64,000 bases of DNA from Zea mays (taxonomy: Eukaryota > Streptophyta > Magnoliopsida > Poales > Poaceae), in assembly GCF_902167145.1 (NCBI RefSeq), contig NC_050104.1, positions 108,635,849 through 108,699,848 of the forward strand, in the 5' to 3' direction. The notes below the pieces were generated by a model. That model searched no databases. It saw only the letters and a list, made by a program, of their open reading frames with translations, and was not told where the DNA came from. Within the stretch, counting starts at the first letter, position 1; each line of letters opens with the position of its first letter. Below are positions 20,809 through 34,028 of this stretch, in pieces. Made by a program: the position numbers and the translations under genes.

Positions 20809-21389
20809 GGGACCCCTAGGCGCATGGAGGAGTACACCAAGCATTCCTTGAGCACTCTTGATCACTCACACATCAATCTCGCGCACTTGTTCGACATTCT
20901 AGTGATTTGAGCTCTGTTCTAGTGTGCTAGTCTTTTGAGCTCAAGTCTGGGTCTTGTGTGTGCGTATTCGCTGTGATCTTTGTGTCGTGTGTGAGTTGCT
21001 AATCCCTCCCTTGCTCTGTGATTCTCTGTGAACATCTTTTGTAAGGGCGAGAGGCTCCAAGTTGTGGAGATTCCTCGCAAACGGGATTGAGAAAAGAAAA
21101 GCAAGAACACCGTGGTATTCAAGTTGATCATTGGATCACTTGAGAGGAGTTGAGTGCAACTCTCGTCCGTTGGGACGCCACAACGTGGAGTAGGCAAGTT
21201 TTGTACTTGGCCGAACCACGGGATAACCACTGTGTCATCTCTGTGATTGGATTCTTGTGGTTATTGTGTTTTGACTCCTCTCTAGCCACTTGGCATAAAC
21301 TGTGCTAACGCCTAATCAAGTTTTGTGGCTATAAGTTTAAGTTTTTACAGGATCACCTATTCACCCCCCCCCCTCTAGGTGCTCTCAAT

Positions 21390-21401
21390 TGGTATCAGAG
21401 C
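21390..21401 (+). other. Primer-binding site of element A
   Basis: TGGTATCAGAGC, two bases after the LTR, is complementary to the 3' end of initiator methionine tRNA, the usual Ty1/copia primer. Confidence 0.85.
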
Positions 21402-21437
21402 CGTTCTCTTCAAAAAAGGGACTAACCGCCCGAAGAG

Positions 21438-23782
21438 ATGGATCCTAAGGGGAAGGGAATTGTGATCAACGACAAGGAGAAGGAGTCCTTCGTCAACGAG
21501 CCAAGGGATGACAAGTCCAATGACTCGGGCTCGGGCCTCAAGCGAAAAGATGGGAAGAAGAAGAAGACAAGACGCATCAAGGAGATCGTCTACTACGACA
21601 GCGATGAGTCCTCTTCTTCCCAAAAGGACGACGACCACGACAAACAAAAGACGGTTAACTCAAACTTTTCTTTTGATTATTCGCGCATTCCATATAGCTC
21701 AAATGCTCATTTGCTCCCCATTCCACTTGGCAAGCCTCCTCACTTTGATGGAGAGGACTACGGATTTTGGAGTCACAAAATGCGTACTCACCTATTTTCT
21801 CTCCATCCAAGCATTTGGGAGATTGTGGAAAGTGGAATTAAATTTGATAGCTCGGATAGCCCTTCATTCATTAATGAGCAAATCCATAAGAATGCACAAG
21901 CTACCACTGTTCTTCTAGCTTCATTGTGCAGGGATGAATATAACAAAGTGAGCGGCTTGGATAACGCCAAGCAGATCTGGGACACCCTCAAGATCTCTCA
22001 TGAAGGGAATGACGTTACCTTGCTCACCAAAACGGAGTTGGTGGAAGGCGAGCTTGGACGGTTCGCGATGATAAGGGGCGAGGAGCCAACTCAGACATAC
22101 AACCGGCTCAAGACCCTTATCAACAAAATAAGGAGCTACGGAAGCACGCGATGGACGGACCACAACGTCGTCCGACTAATGCTCAGGTCCTTTACCGTTC
22201 TTGATCCTCATTTGGTGAATAATATTCGTGAGAATCCTAGGTACACCAAAATGTCGCCCGAAGAAGTCCTAGGAAAATTCGTCAGCGGGCGAATGATGAT
22301 CAAGGAGGCAAGGTATGTGGACGACGCCTTGAATGGACCGATCAACGAGCCGCAACCTTTTGCTCTCAAAGCCACAAGGAACAAGGAGGCGCTACCCAGC
22401 AAGGTGGCGCAAATTGAGGCGGCCGGTCTTAATGATGAAGAAATGGCCGCAATGGACAGCCGAGCAAGACTAAGACCAAGGGGAAGCGATCATGCTTCAA
22501 ATGCGGTAAGCTTGGTCATTTTATTGCTAACTGTCCTGATAATGAAAGTGACCAGGAAAAGGGGAACAAAAGGGAGAAGAAGAAGCACTACAAAAAGGCC
22601 AAGGGCGAGGCGCATATAGGCAAGGAGTGGGATTCGGATTGCTCCTCCTCCGACTCCGACAATGAGGGACTCGCCGCCACCGCCTTCAACAAATCGGCCC
22701 TCTTCCCCAACGAGCGTCACACGTGTCTCATGGCTAAGGAGAAGAAAGTAAGTACTCGAAACTCTACTTATGCTTCTTCTAGTGGTGATGATTCTAGTGA
22801 CGTTGATGAAATAGACTATTCTAGTTTATTTAAAGGTCTAGATAGAATTACGATTGGCAAAATTAATGAATTAATTGATGCATTGAATGAGAAGGATAAA
22901 CTCTTAGAGAAACAAGAGGATTTATTGTATGAAGAGCATGATAAATTTTTAGAAGCTCAAAAATCTCATGCTCTAGAAGTTAAAAGAAATGAAATGCTTA
23001 CTTGTGAATTATCTTCATGCCATGAGACAATTTCAAAATTAAAGAGCATTAACGATGAGTTGAAAGCTAAGATAGAAATAGCTAGTAAATCAACAACTTG
23101 TGTAGAAAATGTTGTTATTTGCAATAGATGTAAAGACTTTGATATTGATGCTTGTAGTGAACACATAGCTTCTATTGCAAAGTTAAATAATGAAGTGGCT
23201 AGTCTTAATGCCCAACTTAAGACTAGCAAAAGTGAATTTGATAAGTTAAAATTTGCAAGGGATGCTTACACAATAGGAAGACATCCCTCAATTAAGGATG
23301 GGCTTGGCTTCAAGAGGGAAGCCAAGAACTTAACAACCCATAAGACTCCCATCTCCACCAAGGAGAAAGGGAAGGCTCCTATGGCTAATAGTGTTAAGAA
23401 GAATCATGCTTTCATGTACTATGATAGGAGATATTCTAGAAATGCTTTTAGAGGTCATGATGTTTTTGATTCACATGCTTATGACTCTTATGCTATGACT
23501 GCTTCTAGTTCTCATGTTATGCATGGTAGAAATGGGCTTAGAAGAAATGTTGTTCATCAAATGCCTAGGAGAAATGTTGTTAGGAAAGTAGTGAATGAAC
23601 CTTCTACAATTTATTGTGCTTTAAATGCTTCCTTTGCTATTTGTAGAAAGGATAGGAAAATAGTTGCTAGGAAGTTAGGGGCAAAATGCAAGGGAGACAA
23701 AACTTGCATTTGGGTCCCTAAAGATATTTGTGCTAACCTTGTAGGACCCAACATGAGTTGGGTACCTAAAACCCAAGCCTAA
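21438..23782 (+). pseudogene. Sirevirus gag of element A, frameshifted
   Basis: It opens with [17 protein letters not shown] as in element B. The capsid-like part around FDGEDYGFW is intact. Compared with B, 37 bp are missing after NDEEMA near 22445, so the downstream CCHC knuckle is out of frame and the first frame ends at 22619. The original frame reappears from 22730 (MAKEKKVSTRN) through the coiled-coil-like region to the stop at 23782. A full-length Gag cannot be made. Confidence 0.9.
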
Positions 23783-23789
23783 ATTTGCC

Positions 23790-26309
23790 TTGCAGGTTTA
23801 TGCATCCGGGGGTTCAAGCTGGATTATCGACAGCGGATGCACAAACCATATGACGGGGGAGAAGAAGATGTTCACCTCCTACGTCAAAAATAAGGATTCC
23901 CAAGATTCAATTGTATTCGGTGATGGGAATCAAGGCAAGGTAAAAGGTTTAGGTAAAATTGCAATTTCTAATGAGCATTCTATCTCTAATGTATTTTTAG
24001 TAGAGAGTCTTGGATATAATTTGCTATCTGTTAGTCAATTATGTCAAATGGGGTATAACTGTCTATTTACAAATGTAGATGTATCTGTCTTTAGAAGAAG
24101 CGATGGTTCATTAGCTTTTAAGGGTGTATTAGACGGCAAACTTTATTTAGTTGATTTTGCAAAAGAAGAGGCCGGTCTAAATGCATGCTTAATAGCTAAG
24201 ACTAGCATGGGCTGGTTGTGGCATCGCCGCTTAGCACATGTGGGGATGAAGAACCTTCACAAGCTTCTAAAGGGAGAACACGTGATAGGTTTGACTAACG
24301 TGCATTTCGAAAAAGATAGACCTTGTGCAGCTTGTCAAGCAGGTAAACAAGTGGGAGGAGCGCATCACAGCAAGAATGTGATGACCACTTCAAGACCTCT
24401 GGAGCTGCTGCATATGGACCTCTTCGGACCCGTCGCCCATCTAAGCATAGGAGGGAGTAAGTATGGTCTAGTTATTGTTGATGACTTTTCCCGCTTCACT
24501 TGGGTGTTCTTTTTGCAGGATAAGTCTGAAACCCAAGGGACCCTCAAGCGCTTCCTCAGGAGAGCTCAAAATGAGTTTGAGCTCAAAGTGAAGAAGATAA
24601 GGAACGACAACGGATCCGAGTTCAAGAACCTTCAAGTGGAGGAGTTCCTTGAAGAGGAAGGGATCAAGCACGAGTTCTCCGCTCCCTACACACCACAGCA
24701 AAATGGTGTGGTAGAGAGGAAGAACAGGACGCTCATCGATATGGCGAGGACGATGCTAGGAGAGTTCAAGACCCCCGAGTGCTTTTGGACGGAAGCCGTT
24801 AACACTGCTTGCCACGCCATCAACAGGGTCTACCTTCATCGCCTCCTCAAGAAGACGTCGTATGAGCTACTAACCGGTAACAAACCCAATGTATCGTACT
24901 TTCGTGTATTTGGGAGTAAATGCTACATTCTAGTGAAGAAGGGTAGAAATTCTAAGTTTGCTCCCAAAGCTGTAGAAGGGTTTTTATTAGGTTATGACTC
25001 AAATACAAAGGCGTATAGAGTCTTCAACAAATCATCGGGTTTGGTTGAAGTCTCTAGCGACGTTGTATTTGATGAGACTAATGGCTCTCCAAGAGAGCAA
25101 GTTGTTGATTGTGATGATGTAGATGAAGAAGATGTTCCGACGGCCGCTATACGCACCATGGCGATTGGAGAAGTGCGGCCACAGGAACGAGATGAACGAG
25201 ATCAACCTTCTTCCTCAACTATGGTGCAACTCCCAACCGAAGATGACGAACAGGTACCTCAAGTGGAGGCGCTTGATCAAGGGGGAGCACAAGGTGATCA
25301 AGTGATGGAGGAAGAAGCGCTACCGGCACCTCCAACCCAAGTTCGAGCGATGATTCAAAGGGATCATCCCGTCGATCAAATTCTGGGTGACATTAGCAAG
25401 GGAGTAACTACTCGATCTCGACTAGTTAATTTTTGTGAGCATTACTCCTTTGTCTCTTCTATTGAGCCTTTCAGGGTAGAGGAGGCCTTGCTTGATCCGG
25501 ACTGGGTGTTGGCCATGCAAGAGGAGCTAAACAACTTCAAGCGCAATGAAGTTTGGACACTGGTGCCTCGTCCGAAGCAAAATGTTGTGGGAACCAAGTG
25601 GGTGTTCCGCAACAAACAGGACGAGCACGGGGTGGTGACGAGGAACAAGGCTCGACTTGTGGCAAAAGGTTATGCCCAAGTCGCAGGTTTGGACTTTGAG
25701 GAGACTTTTGCTCCTGTGGCTAGGCTAGAGTCCATTCGTATTTTGCTAGCATATGCCGCTCACCATTCTTTCAGGTTGTACCAAATGGATGTGAAGAGCG
25801 CTTTCCTCAATGGGCCAATCAAGGAGGAGGTGTACGTAGAGCAACCCCCTGGCTTTGAGGATGAACGGTACCCCGACCATGTGTGTAAGCTCTCTAAGGC
25901 GCTCTATGGACTTAAGCAAGCCCCAAGAGCATGGTATGAATGCCTTAGAGATTTCTTAATTGTTAATGCTTTCAAGGTTGGGAAAGCCGATCCAACTCTT
26001 TTTACAAAGACATGTGATGGTGATTTGTTTGTGTGCCAAATTTATGTCGACGACATAATATTTGGTTCAACTAACCAAAAGTCTTGTGAAGAGTTTAGCA
26101 GGGTGATGACGCAGAAATTCGAGATGTCGATGATGGGCGAGTTGAACTACTTCCTTGGGTTCCAAGTGAAGCAACTCAAGGACGGCACCTTCATCTCCCA
26201 AACGAAGTACACGCAAGATCTACTAAAGCGGTTTGGGATGAAGGACGCCAAGTCCGCAAAGACGCCGATGGGAACCGACGGACACACCGACCTCAACAAA
26301 GGAGGTAAG
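23790..26309 (+). pseudogene. 5' part of element A pol (protease, integrase, most of RT)
   Basis: Open from the protease ([13 protein letters not shown]) through GAG-pre-integrase ([13 protein letters not shown]), integrase ([27 protein letters not shown]) and reverse transcriptase ([19 protein letters not shown]), to DLNKGGK. There element B interrupts it; a TGA from B's LTR follows immediately. The frame lies +1 relative to gag, as in B and C. Confidence 0.92.
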
Positions 26310-27570
26310 TGAAAGGGAAATGTGCCCTTGGGCCATTTCTAAGTATTTTGGTGATTGAGTGCAAACACAAGTGCTTAAATGTGAAAATATGCCCAAGGAT
26401 GAACAAAGTGCAAATCACAAGTTAAGGTATGTTTCTAAGCCTTAGTACATTGGTTTGTGTACTAATATTCTTGTCTAAGTGTTAGAAACAGGAAGAAGAA
26501 AAGAAGTGGAGAGTGGCTGTGTGCAGCCAAAGGCTGCTTCGGGCTGGGGCACCGGACTGTCCGGTGTGCACCGGACAGTGTCCGGTGCGCCAGACCAGCG
26601 CGGAGCAAACCAGCCGCTCTCGGGTTTTTCTCCGGCGACTTCGGCTAAAATTCACCGGACTGTCCGGTGTGCACCGGACTGTCCGGTGAGCCAACGGTCG
26701 GCCGGGCCAACGGTCGGCCGCGCGATCGACGCGCGACACGTGGCCGAGCCAACGGTCGGAAGGAAGCACCGGACTGTCCGGTGTGCACCGGACATGTCCG
26801 GTGCGCCAACGGTGCGCAGATCTGACTCTGACAGCAACGGTCGGATGCACTGTTTAAGGAAACAAATCGGGCACCGGACAGTGTCCGGTGTGCACCGGAC
26901 TGTCCGGTGCGCCACGAGACAGAAGGCAAAGATGGCCTTCCAGATTTGTTCCCAACGGCTCCTAGCTGCCTTGGGGCTATAAAAGGGACCCCTAGGCGCA
27001 TGGAGGAGCACACCAAGCATTCCTACAACTCTTCTAAGCACCAAGACATCAATCTCACGCATTCGTTTCATTGTGATAGCATATAGAGCTCTTGTGGAGT
27101 TGTGAACTCTTTGTGTTGCGTTGCGAGCTCTTGTTGCGACTTGTGTGCGTGTTGTTGCTCTGATTTTCGAGTCTTGTGTGCGTTGCTCATTCCCACCTTA
27201 CTCCGTATTTCTTTGTGAACTCAATTGTAAGGGCGAGAGACTCCAAGTTGTGGAGATTCCTCGCAAACGGGAAAAGATCAAAGGAAAGAAAAACACCGTG
27301 GTATTCAAGTTGATCATTGGATCACTTGAGAGGAGTTGAGTGCAACTCTCGTCCGTTGGGACGCCACAACGTGGAGTAGGCAAGTTTTGTACTTGGCCGA
27401 ACCACGGGATAACCACCGTGTCAACTCTGTGATTGCTTTCTTGTGGTTATCGTGTTTTGAGTTCTCTCTAGCCACTTGGCCATACTTGTGCTAACCCTTA
27501 ACAAGTTTTTGTGGCTTAAGTTTTGAAGTTTTACAGGATCACCTATTCACCCCCCCTCTAGGTGCTCTCA
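26310..27570 (+). repeat. 5' LTR of element B
   Basis: 1261 bp, TGAAAGGGAA to GTGCTCTCA, with palindrome array and TATA box. Confidence 0.92.
26978..26984 (+). promoter_or_regulatory. TATA box of the element B 5' LTR
   Basis: TATAAAA in GGGGCTATAAAAGGGACC. The surrounding 30 bp match element A. Confidence 0.75.
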
Positions 27571-27572
27571 AT

Positions 27573-27584
27573 TGGTATCGGAGC
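27573..27584 (+). other. Primer-binding site of element B
   Basis: TGGTATCGGAGC differs from the element A site by one base (A to G). It still largely complements initiator methionine tRNA. Confidence 0.8.
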
Positions 27585-27620
27585 CGTTCTCTTCAAGAAA
27601 GGGACTAACCGCCCGAAGAG

Positions 27621-30026
27621 ATGGATCCTAAGGGGAAGGGAATTGTGATCAACGACAAGGAGAAGGAGTCCTTCGTCAACGAGCCAAGGGATGACAAGTC
27701 CAATGACTCGGGCTCAGGCCACAAGCGAAGAGATGGGAAGAAGAAGAAGACAAGACGCATCAAGGAGATCGTCTACTACGACAGCGATGAGTCCTCTTCT
27801 TCCCAAAAGGACGACGACCACGACAAACAAAGGAAACCGGTTAATTCTAACTTTTCTTTTGACTACTCCCGTATTCCGCAAAGTTCAAATTCACATTTGC
27901 TTTCTATTCCACTCGGCAAGCCCCCACACTTTGATGGGGAGGACTACGGATTTTGGAGCCACAAAATGCGTAGTCACCTATTCTCTCTCCATCCTAGCAT
28001 ATGGGAGATTGTAGATAGTGGAATGCACTTTAATAGTTCGGATAGTCCTATATTCATTAATGAGCAAATCCATAAGAATGCACAAGCTACTACTGTTCTT
28101 CTAGCCTCATTGTGCAGGGATGAATATAATAAAGTGAGTGGCTTGGATAACGCCAAGCAAATCTGGGATACCCTCAAGATCTCTCATGAGGGAAATGACG
28201 CTACCTTGCTCACCAAAATGGAGTTGGTGGAGGGCGAGCTTGGACGGTTCGCGATGATAAGGGGCGAGGAGCCAACTCAAACATACAACCGGCTCAAGAC
28301 CCTTGTCAACAAGATAAGGAGCTATGGAAGCACGCGATGGACGGACCACGACGTCGTCCGCCTAATGCTAAGGTCCTTTACTGTTCTTGATCCTCATTTG
28401 GTGAATAATATTCGTGAGAATCCCAGGTACACCAAAATGTCGCCCGAAGAAATTCTTGGAAAATTTGTAAGCGGGCGGATGATGATCAAGGAGGCAAGGT
28501 ACGTCGATGACGCGTTGAACGGTCCAATCCACGAGCCTCAACCCATTGCTCTCAAGGCATCGAGGAGCAAGGAGGCACTACCAAGCAAGGTGGCGCAAAT
28601 TGAGGCGGCCGGGCTTAATGATGAAGAAATGGCTCTCATCATTAAGCGCTTCAAGACGGTGCTAAAGGGTCGCAATGGACAGCCGAGCAAGACTAAGACC
28701 AAGGGGAAGCGATCATGCTTCAAATGCGGTAAGCTTGGTCATTTTATTGCTAACTGTCCCGATAATGATAGTGACCAGGAAAAGGGAAACAAGAGGGAAA
28801 AGAAGAAGCATTACAAGAAGGCAAAGGGCGAGGCGCATCTAGGCAAGGAGTGGGACTCGGATTGCTCCTCGTCCGACTCCGACAATGAAGGACTCGCCGC
28901 CACCGCCTTCAACAAATCAACCCTCTTCCCCAACGAGCGTCACACATGCCTTATGGCAAAGGAGAAGAAGGTATGTACTCGCAATTCTACCTATGCTTCT
29001 TCAAGTGAGGACGAATCTAGTGATGAGGATGAAGTAGATTATTCATGTTTGTTCAAGGGCTTAGATAGATCTAAGATAGACAAAATTAATGAATTAATTG
29101 ATGCCTTGAATGAAAAGAATATACTTTTAGAAAAGCAAGAGGATTTGTTGTATGAAGAGCATGATAAATTTGTTGAGGCACAAAAATCCTATGCTTTAGA
29201 AGTTAAAAGAAATGAAATGCTTTCTTTTGAACTATCTACTTGTCATGAAACCATTTCTACTTTGAAAGGTGTAAACAATGATTTAAATGCTAAATTAGAA
29301 GTAGCAAATAAATCCAATTCTTGTGTAGGACATGTTGAAATTTGCACTAGGTGTAAGGATGTTGATATTAATGCCTGTAGTGAACACTTAGTTTCCATTT
29401 CAAAATTGAGTGATGAAGTGGCTAGTCTTAATGCTCAACTTAAGACTAGCAAAAGTGATTTTGAAAAACTAAAATTTGCTAGGGATGCCTACACGGTTGG
29501 TAGACACCCCTCAATTAAGGATGGACTTGGCTTCAAGAGGGAAGCCAAGAACTTAACAAGCCATAAGGCTCCCATTCCTGCCAAGGAGAAAGGGAAGGCC
29601 CCTATGGCTACTAGTGCTAAAAGGAACCATGCATTTTTGTATCATGATAGAAGACAAACTAGAAATGTAAGTCATGATGCTTTTGATTCATATGTTTATG
29701 ATTCTCATGCCATGTTTGCTCCTAGTTCCTCTTATGTGTATGATAGAAATGTTACTAGGAGAAATGTTGTTCCTAAAAGAAATGCTATTCATCATGTGCC
29801 TAGAAGGAATGTTATTCATGCTCCTAGGAAAGTAGTGAATGAACCTTCTACAATTTATTGTGCTTTGAATGCTTCATTTGCAATTTGTAGAAAGGATAGA
29901 AAAGTAATTGCTAGGAAGTTAGGGGCAAAATGCAAAGGTGATAAAACTTGCATTTGGGTCCCTAAGGAAATTGTGACTAACCTTGTAGGACCCAACAAGA
30001 GTTGGGTACCTAAGACCCAAGCCTAA
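27621..30026 (+). CDS. Sirevirus Gag of element B
   Basis: An 801-residue Gag starting [18 protein letters not shown] Lys- and Ser-rich N-terminus (1-75) precedes a capsid-like domain from about 95 (FDGEDYGFW) to 330. A CCHC zinc knuckle, [15 protein letters not shown], lies near 370, followed by an acidic Ser/Asp-rich stretch and a long Leu/Glu/Lys-rich, coiled-coil-like region (about 480-640). The C-terminus ends KSWVPKTQA. Gag packages element RNA into particles. The extended C-terminus beyond the knuckle is typical of Sireviruses. There are no internal stops. ATG 27621 lies 50 nt after the LTR and is shared with element A. Confidence 0.92.
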   Translation: MDPKGKGIVINDKEKESFVNEPRDDKSNDSGSGHKRRDGKKKKTRRIKEIVYYDSDESSSSQKDDDHDKQRKPVNSNFSFDYSRIPQSSNSHLLSIPLGKPPHFDGEDYGFWSHKMRSHLFSLHPSIWEIVDSGMHFNSSDSPIFINEQIHKNAQATTVLLASLCRDEYNKVSGLDNAKQIWDTLKISHEGNDATLLTKMELVEGELGRFAMIRGEEPTQTYNRLKTLVNKIRSYGSTRWTDHDVVRLMLRSFTVLDPHLVNNIRENPRYTKMSPEEILGKFVSGRMMIKEARYVDDALNGPIHEPQPIALKASRSKEALPSKVAQIEAAGLNDEEMALIIKRFKTVLKGRNGQPSKTKTKGKRSCFKCGKLGHFIANCPDNDSDQEKGNKREKKKHYKKAKGEAHLGKEWDSDCSSSDSDNEGLAATAFNKSTLFPNERHTCLMAKEKKVCTRNSTYASSSEDESSDEDEVDYSCLFKGLDRSKIDKINELIDALNEKNILLEKQEDLLYEEHDKFVEAQKSYALEVKRNEMLSFELSTCHETISTLKGVNNDLNAKLEVANKSNSCVGHVEICTRCKDVDINACSEHLVSISKLSDEVASLNAQLKTSKSDFEKLKFARDAYTVGRHPSIKDGLGFKREAKNLTSHKAPIPAKEKGKAPMATSAKRNHAFLYHDRRQTRNVSHDAFDSYVYDSHAMFAPSSSYVYDRNVTRRNVVPKRNAIHHVPRRNVIHAPRKVVNEPSTIYCALNASFAICRKDRKVIARKLGAKCKGDKTCIWVPKEIVTNLVGPNKSWVPKTQA

Positions 30027-30033
30027 ATTTGCC

Positions 30034-33000
30034 TTGCAGGTTTATGCATCCGGGGGTTCAAGCTGGATTATCGACAGCGGATGCACAAACCATATGACGG
30101 GGGAGAAGAAGATGTTCACCTCCTACGTCAAGAATAAAGATTCCCAAGATTCAATTGTATTCGGTGATGGGAATCAAGGCAAGGTAAAAGGTTTAGGTAA
30201 AATTGCAATTTCTAATGAGCACTCCATATCTAATGTGTTTTTAGTAGAGTCTCTTGGATATAATCTGCTATCTGTTAGTCAATTATGCAATATGGGGTAT
30301 AACTGTCTATTTACAAATGTAGATGTGTCTGTCTTTAGAAGAAGTGATGGTTCACTAGCTTTTAAGGGTGTATTAGACGGCAAACTTTATTTAGTTGATT
30401 TTGCAAAAGAAGAGGCCGGTCTAGATGCATGCTTAATGGCTAAGACTTGCATGGGCTGGCTGTGGCATCGCCGCTTAGCACATGTGGGGATGAAGAACCT
30501 TCACAAGCTTCTAAAGGGAGAACACGTGATAGGTTTGACTAATGTGCATTTCGAAAAAGATAGACCTTGTGCAGCTTGTCAAGCAGGTAAACAAGTGGGA
30601 GGAGCACATCACAGCAAGAACGTGATGACCACTTCAAGACCCCTGGAGCTGCTGCATATGGACCTCTTCGGACCTGTCGCCTATCTGAGCATAGGAGGGA
30701 GTAAGTATGGTCTAGTTATTGTAGATGATTTTTCCCGCTTCACTTGGGTGTTCTTTTTGCAGGATAAGTCTGAAACCCAAGGGACCCTCAAGCGCTTTCT
30801 CAGGAGAGCTCAAAATGAGTTTGAGCTCAAGGTGAAGAAGATAAGGAGCGACAACGGGTCCGAGTTCAAGAACCTTCAAGTGGAGGAGTTCCTTGAAGAT
30901 GAAGGGATCAAGCACGAGTTCTCCGCTCCCTACACACCACAGCAAAATGGTGTGGTAGAGAGGAAGAACAGGACGCTCATCGACATGGCGAGGACGATGC
31001 TAGGGGAGTTCAAGACCCCCGAGTGCTTTTGGACGGAAGCCGTTAACACTGCTTGCCACGCCATCAACAGGGTCTACCTTCATCGCCTCCTCAAGAAGAC
31101 GTCGTATGAGCTACTAACCGGTAACAAACCCAATGTATCGTACTTTCGTGTATTTGGGAGTAAATGCTACATTCTGGTGAAGAAGGGTAGAAATTCTAAG
31201 TTTGCTCCCAAAGCTGTAGAAGGGTTTTTATTAGGTTATGACTCAAATACAAAGGCGTATAGAGTTTTCAACAAATCATCGGGTTTGGTTGAAGTCTCTA
31301 GCGACGTTGTATTTGATGAGACTAATGGCTCTCCAAGAGAGCAAGTTGTTGATTGTGATGATGTAGATGAAGAAGATGTTCCGACGGCCGCTATACGGAC
31401 CATGGCGATTGGAGAAGTACGGCCACAGGAACAAGATGATCAAGATCAACCCTCTTCCTCAATTATGGTGCATCCCCCGACTCAAGACGGTGAACAGGTT
31501 CATCAAAAGGAGGCATGTGATCAAGGGGGAGCACAAGATAATCATGTGATGGAGGAAGAAGTGCAACCGGCACCTCCAACCCAAGTTCGAGCGATGATTC
31601 AAAGGGATCATCCCGTCGACCAAATTCTGGGTGACATTAGCAAGGGAGTAACTACTCGATCTCGATTAGTTAATTTTTGTGAGCATTACTCCTTTGTCTC
31701 TTCTATTGAGCCTTTCAGGGTAGAAGAGGCCTTGCTAGATCCGGATTGGGTATTGGCCATGCAGGAGGAGCTCAACAACTTCAAGCGCAATGAAGTTTGG
31801 ACACTGGTGCCTCGTCCGAAACAAAATGTTGTGGGAACCAAGTGGGTGTTCCGCAACAAACAGGACGAGCACGGGGTGGTGACGAGAAACAAGGCTCGAC
31901 TTGTGGCAAAAGGTTATGCCCAAGTCGCAGGTTTGGATTTTGAGGAGACTTTTGCTCCTGTGGCAAGGCTAGAGTCAATTCGAATCTTGCTAGCATATGC
32001 CGCTCACCATTCTTTCAGGTTGTTCCAAATGGATGTGAAGAGCGCTTTCCTCAACGGGCCAATCAAGGAGGAGGTGTACGTGGAGCAACCCCCTGGCTTC
32101 GAGGATGAACGGTACCCCGACCATGTGTGTAAGCTCTCTAAGGCGCTCTATGGACTTAAGCAAGCACCAAGAGCATGGTATGAATGCCTTAGAGACTTTT
32201 TACTTGCTAATGCTTTCAAGGTTGGGAAGGCCGATCCAACTCTTTTTACAAAGACATGTGATGGTGATTTGTTTGTGTGCCAAATTTATGTCGATGACAT
32301 AATATTTGGTTCTACTAACCAAAAGTCTTGTGAAGAGTTTAGCAGGGTGATGACGCAGAAATTCGAGATGTCGATGATGGGCGAGTTGAACTACTTCCTT
32401 GGGTTCCAAGTGAAGCAACTCAAGGACGGCACCTTCATCTCCCAAACGAAGTACACGCAAGATCTGCTAAAGCGGTTTGGGATGAAGGACGCCAAGCCCG
32501 CAAAGACGCCGATGGGAACCGACGGACACACCGACCTCAACAAAGGAGGTAAGTCCGTTGATCAAAAAGCATACCGGTCAATGATAGGATCTTTGCTTTA
32601 TTTATGTGCTAGTAGACCGGATATTATGCTTAGCGTATGCATGTGTGCTAGATTTCAATCCGATCCTAAGGAGTGTCACTTAGTGGCGGTGAAGCGAATT
32701 CTTAGATATTTGGTTGCTACGCCTTGCTTCGGGCTCTGGTATCCAAAGGGGTCTACCTTTGACTTAGTTGGATACTCAGACTCCGACTATGCTGGATGTA
32801 AGGTCGATAGGAAGAGTACATCGGGGACGTGCCAATTCTTAGGAAGGTCCCTGGTGTCATGGAACTCTAAGAAACAAACCTCCGTTGCCCTATCCACCGC
32901 TGAGGCCGAGTATGTTGCCGCAGGACAGTGTTGCGCGCAACTACTTTGGATGAGGCAAACCCTCAGGGACTTTGGCTACAATCTGAGCAAAGTCCCACTC

Positions 33001-33240
33001 CTATGTGACAATGAGAGTGCTATCCGCATGGCGGAGAATCCTGTTGAGCACAGCCGCACAAAGCACATAGACATCCGGCATCACTTTTTGAGAGACCACC
33101 AGCAAAAGGGAGATATCGAAGTGTTTCATGTTAGCACCGAGAACCAGCTAGCCGATATCTTCACCAAGCCTCTAGATGAGAAGACCTTTTGCAGGCTGCG
33201 TAGTGAGCTAAATGTCTTAGATTCGCGGAACTTGGATTGA
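30034..33240 (+). CDS. Sirevirus Pol of element B
   Basis: About 1068 residues, open throughout. Protease: [13 protein letters not shown] (near 10). GAG-pre-integrase zinc-binding part: [13 protein letters not shown] to CAACQAGK. Integrase DDE residues in [17 protein letters not shown] and [10 protein letters not shown]. Reverse transcriptase: [31 protein letters not shown]. RNase [28 protein letters not shown], ending with DIFTKPLD. There is no ATG at the start; the frame is +1 relative to gag and is already open upstream, overlapping the end of gag. Expression therefore needs recoding or processing at the junction. Every catalytic motif expected of an active element is present. Confidence 0.93.
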   Translation: MQVYASGGSSWIIDSGCTNHMTGEKKMFTSYVKNKDSQDSIVFGDGNQGKVKGLGKIAISNEHSISNVFLVESLGYNLLSVSQLCNMGYNCLFTNVDVSVFRRSDGSLAFKGVLDGKLYLVDFAKEEAGLDACLMAKTCMGWLWHRRLAHVGMKNLHKLLKGEHVIGLTNVHFEKDRPCAACQAGKQVGGAHHSKNVMTTSRPLELLHMDLFGPVAYLSIGGSKYGLVIVDDFSRFTWVFFLQDKSETQGTLKRFLRRAQNEFELKVKKIRSDNGSEFKNLQVEEFLEDEGIKHEFSAPYTPQQNGVVERKNRTLIDMARTMLGEFKTPECFWTEAVNTACHAINRVYLHRLLKKTSYELLTGNKPNVSYFRVFGSKCYILVKKGRNSKFAPKAVEGFLLGYDSNTKAYRVFNKSSGLVEVSSDVVFDETNGSPREQVVDCDDVDEEDVPTAAIRTMAIGEVRPQEQDDQDQPSSSIMVHPPTQDGEQVHQKEACDQGGAQDNHVMEEEVQPAPPTQVRAMIQRDHPVDQILGDISKGVTTRSRLVNFCEHYSFVSSIEPFRVEEALLDPDWVLAMQEELNNFKRNEVWTLVPRPKQNVVGTKWVFRNKQDEHGVVTRNKARLVAKGYAQVAGLDFEETFAPVARLESIRILLAYAAHHSFRLFQMDVKSAFLNGPIKEEVYVEQPPGFEDERYPDHVCKLSKALYGLKQAPRAWYECLRDFLLANAFKVGKADPTLFTKTCDGDLFVCQIYVDDIIFGSTNQKSCEEFSRVMTQKFEMSMMGELNYFLGFQVKQLKDGTFISQTKYTQDLLKRFGMKDAKPAKTPMGTDGHTDLNKGGKSVDQKAYRSMIGSLLYLCASRPDIMLSVCMCARFQSDPKECHLVAVKRILRYLVATPCFGLWYPKGSTFDLVGYSDSDYAGCKVDRKSTSGTCQFLGRSLVSWNSKKQTSVALSTAEAEYVAAGQCCAQLLWMRQTLRDFGYNLSKVPLLCDNESAIRMAENPVEHSRTKHIDIRHHFLRDHQQKGDIEVFHVSTENQLADIFTKPLDEKTFCRLRSELNVLDSRNLD

Positions 33241-34028
33241 ATTGTAGCATACATGTGTTTATGCATTTGATCAGGTTCATTCTGCATTTTGTTGCTTATT
33301 GTGGTGCTCAAGTTGTACAAACACTCCCTGGACCTCACAAGTCCGTTGCAAAGTGATGCACATGTTTAGGGGGAGATGTGTTACAACTTGACCCTTTGAG
33401 ACTAACCATTTGCTTGAGTTTGCCTGATTTAGTCTCGAAGGTGAATTGAAAGGGAAAGGTGCACTTGGACCATGCAAGACTTTCACTGCACTCCGATGAG
33501 AGGGTAACTAATTCCAAGTTCATCTCATGACATCTTATTGCCATTTGCTCTTAATTGAAGACTTTGGTGAGGCAATGGGGTTAAAAGGCCAAGATTGATC
33601 CCGTTTTGGTGCTTGATGCCAAAGGGGGAGAAAATAAAGGCCAAAGTGATAAATGGATCAGCTACACTTGAGAGATTTTGAAAACAGTAGAATAGAGCTT
33701 TTTGTTTTAGCAAAACTCTTTTATTGCGTCTCTTGTCAAAAGTTGGCTTCTTGTGGGGAGAAGTGTTGATTGTGGGAAATAGGGGGAGTTTTTGAAATCT
33801 TTGATCAATCTCTTTTGGAATGACTCTCTTTATGCTTCAACATGTGTGTTTGACTTAGAGATAGAGATTTGAGTTTGATTTGCAAAAACAAACCAAGTGG
33901 TGGCAAAGGATGATCCATATATGCCAAAATTGAATCAAAACCAATTTGAGTTTTTTATTTGAAGTAGTTTTGCACTTGTTCCACTTGCTTTATGTTGTGT
34001 TGGCATAAATCACCAAAAAGGGGGAGAT
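33241..34028 (+). other. 3' noncoding region of element B with repeated polypurine motifs
   Basis: No env-like ORF is present. Purine stretches TTAGGGGGAGA, AAAGGGGGAGA, AGGGGGAG and AAAAGGGGGAGA occur near 33366, 33617, 33780 and 34015. The last abuts the 3' LTR and is the likely plus-strand primer. Repeated polypurine tracts before the 3' LTR are a described Sirevirus trait. Confidence 0.8.

Larger units (their letters stand above)
20119..21387 (+). repeat. 5' LTR of element A
   Basis: 1269 bp, starting TGAAAGGGAA and ending GTGCTCTCA. It contains an array of CACCGGAC...GTCCGGTG palindromes, a TATA box at 20802-20808 and a C run near the end. It is one 22-bp unit longer than the 3' LTR. 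Confidence 0.92.

Noticed and set aside
20331..20910. Several overlapping ORFs on both strands encoding HRTVRCAPDCPV-like repeats in the Opie LTRs
   Set aside because: They are translations of the palindromic CACCGGAC repeats in LTR U3. The same frames recur in every LTR copy on both strands, and unit number changes freely.
33241..34028. An env-like ORF after pol in the Sirevirus elements
   Set aside because: Some Sireviruses have one, but here the region is noncoding in all three elements, with only short frames and polypurine motifs.
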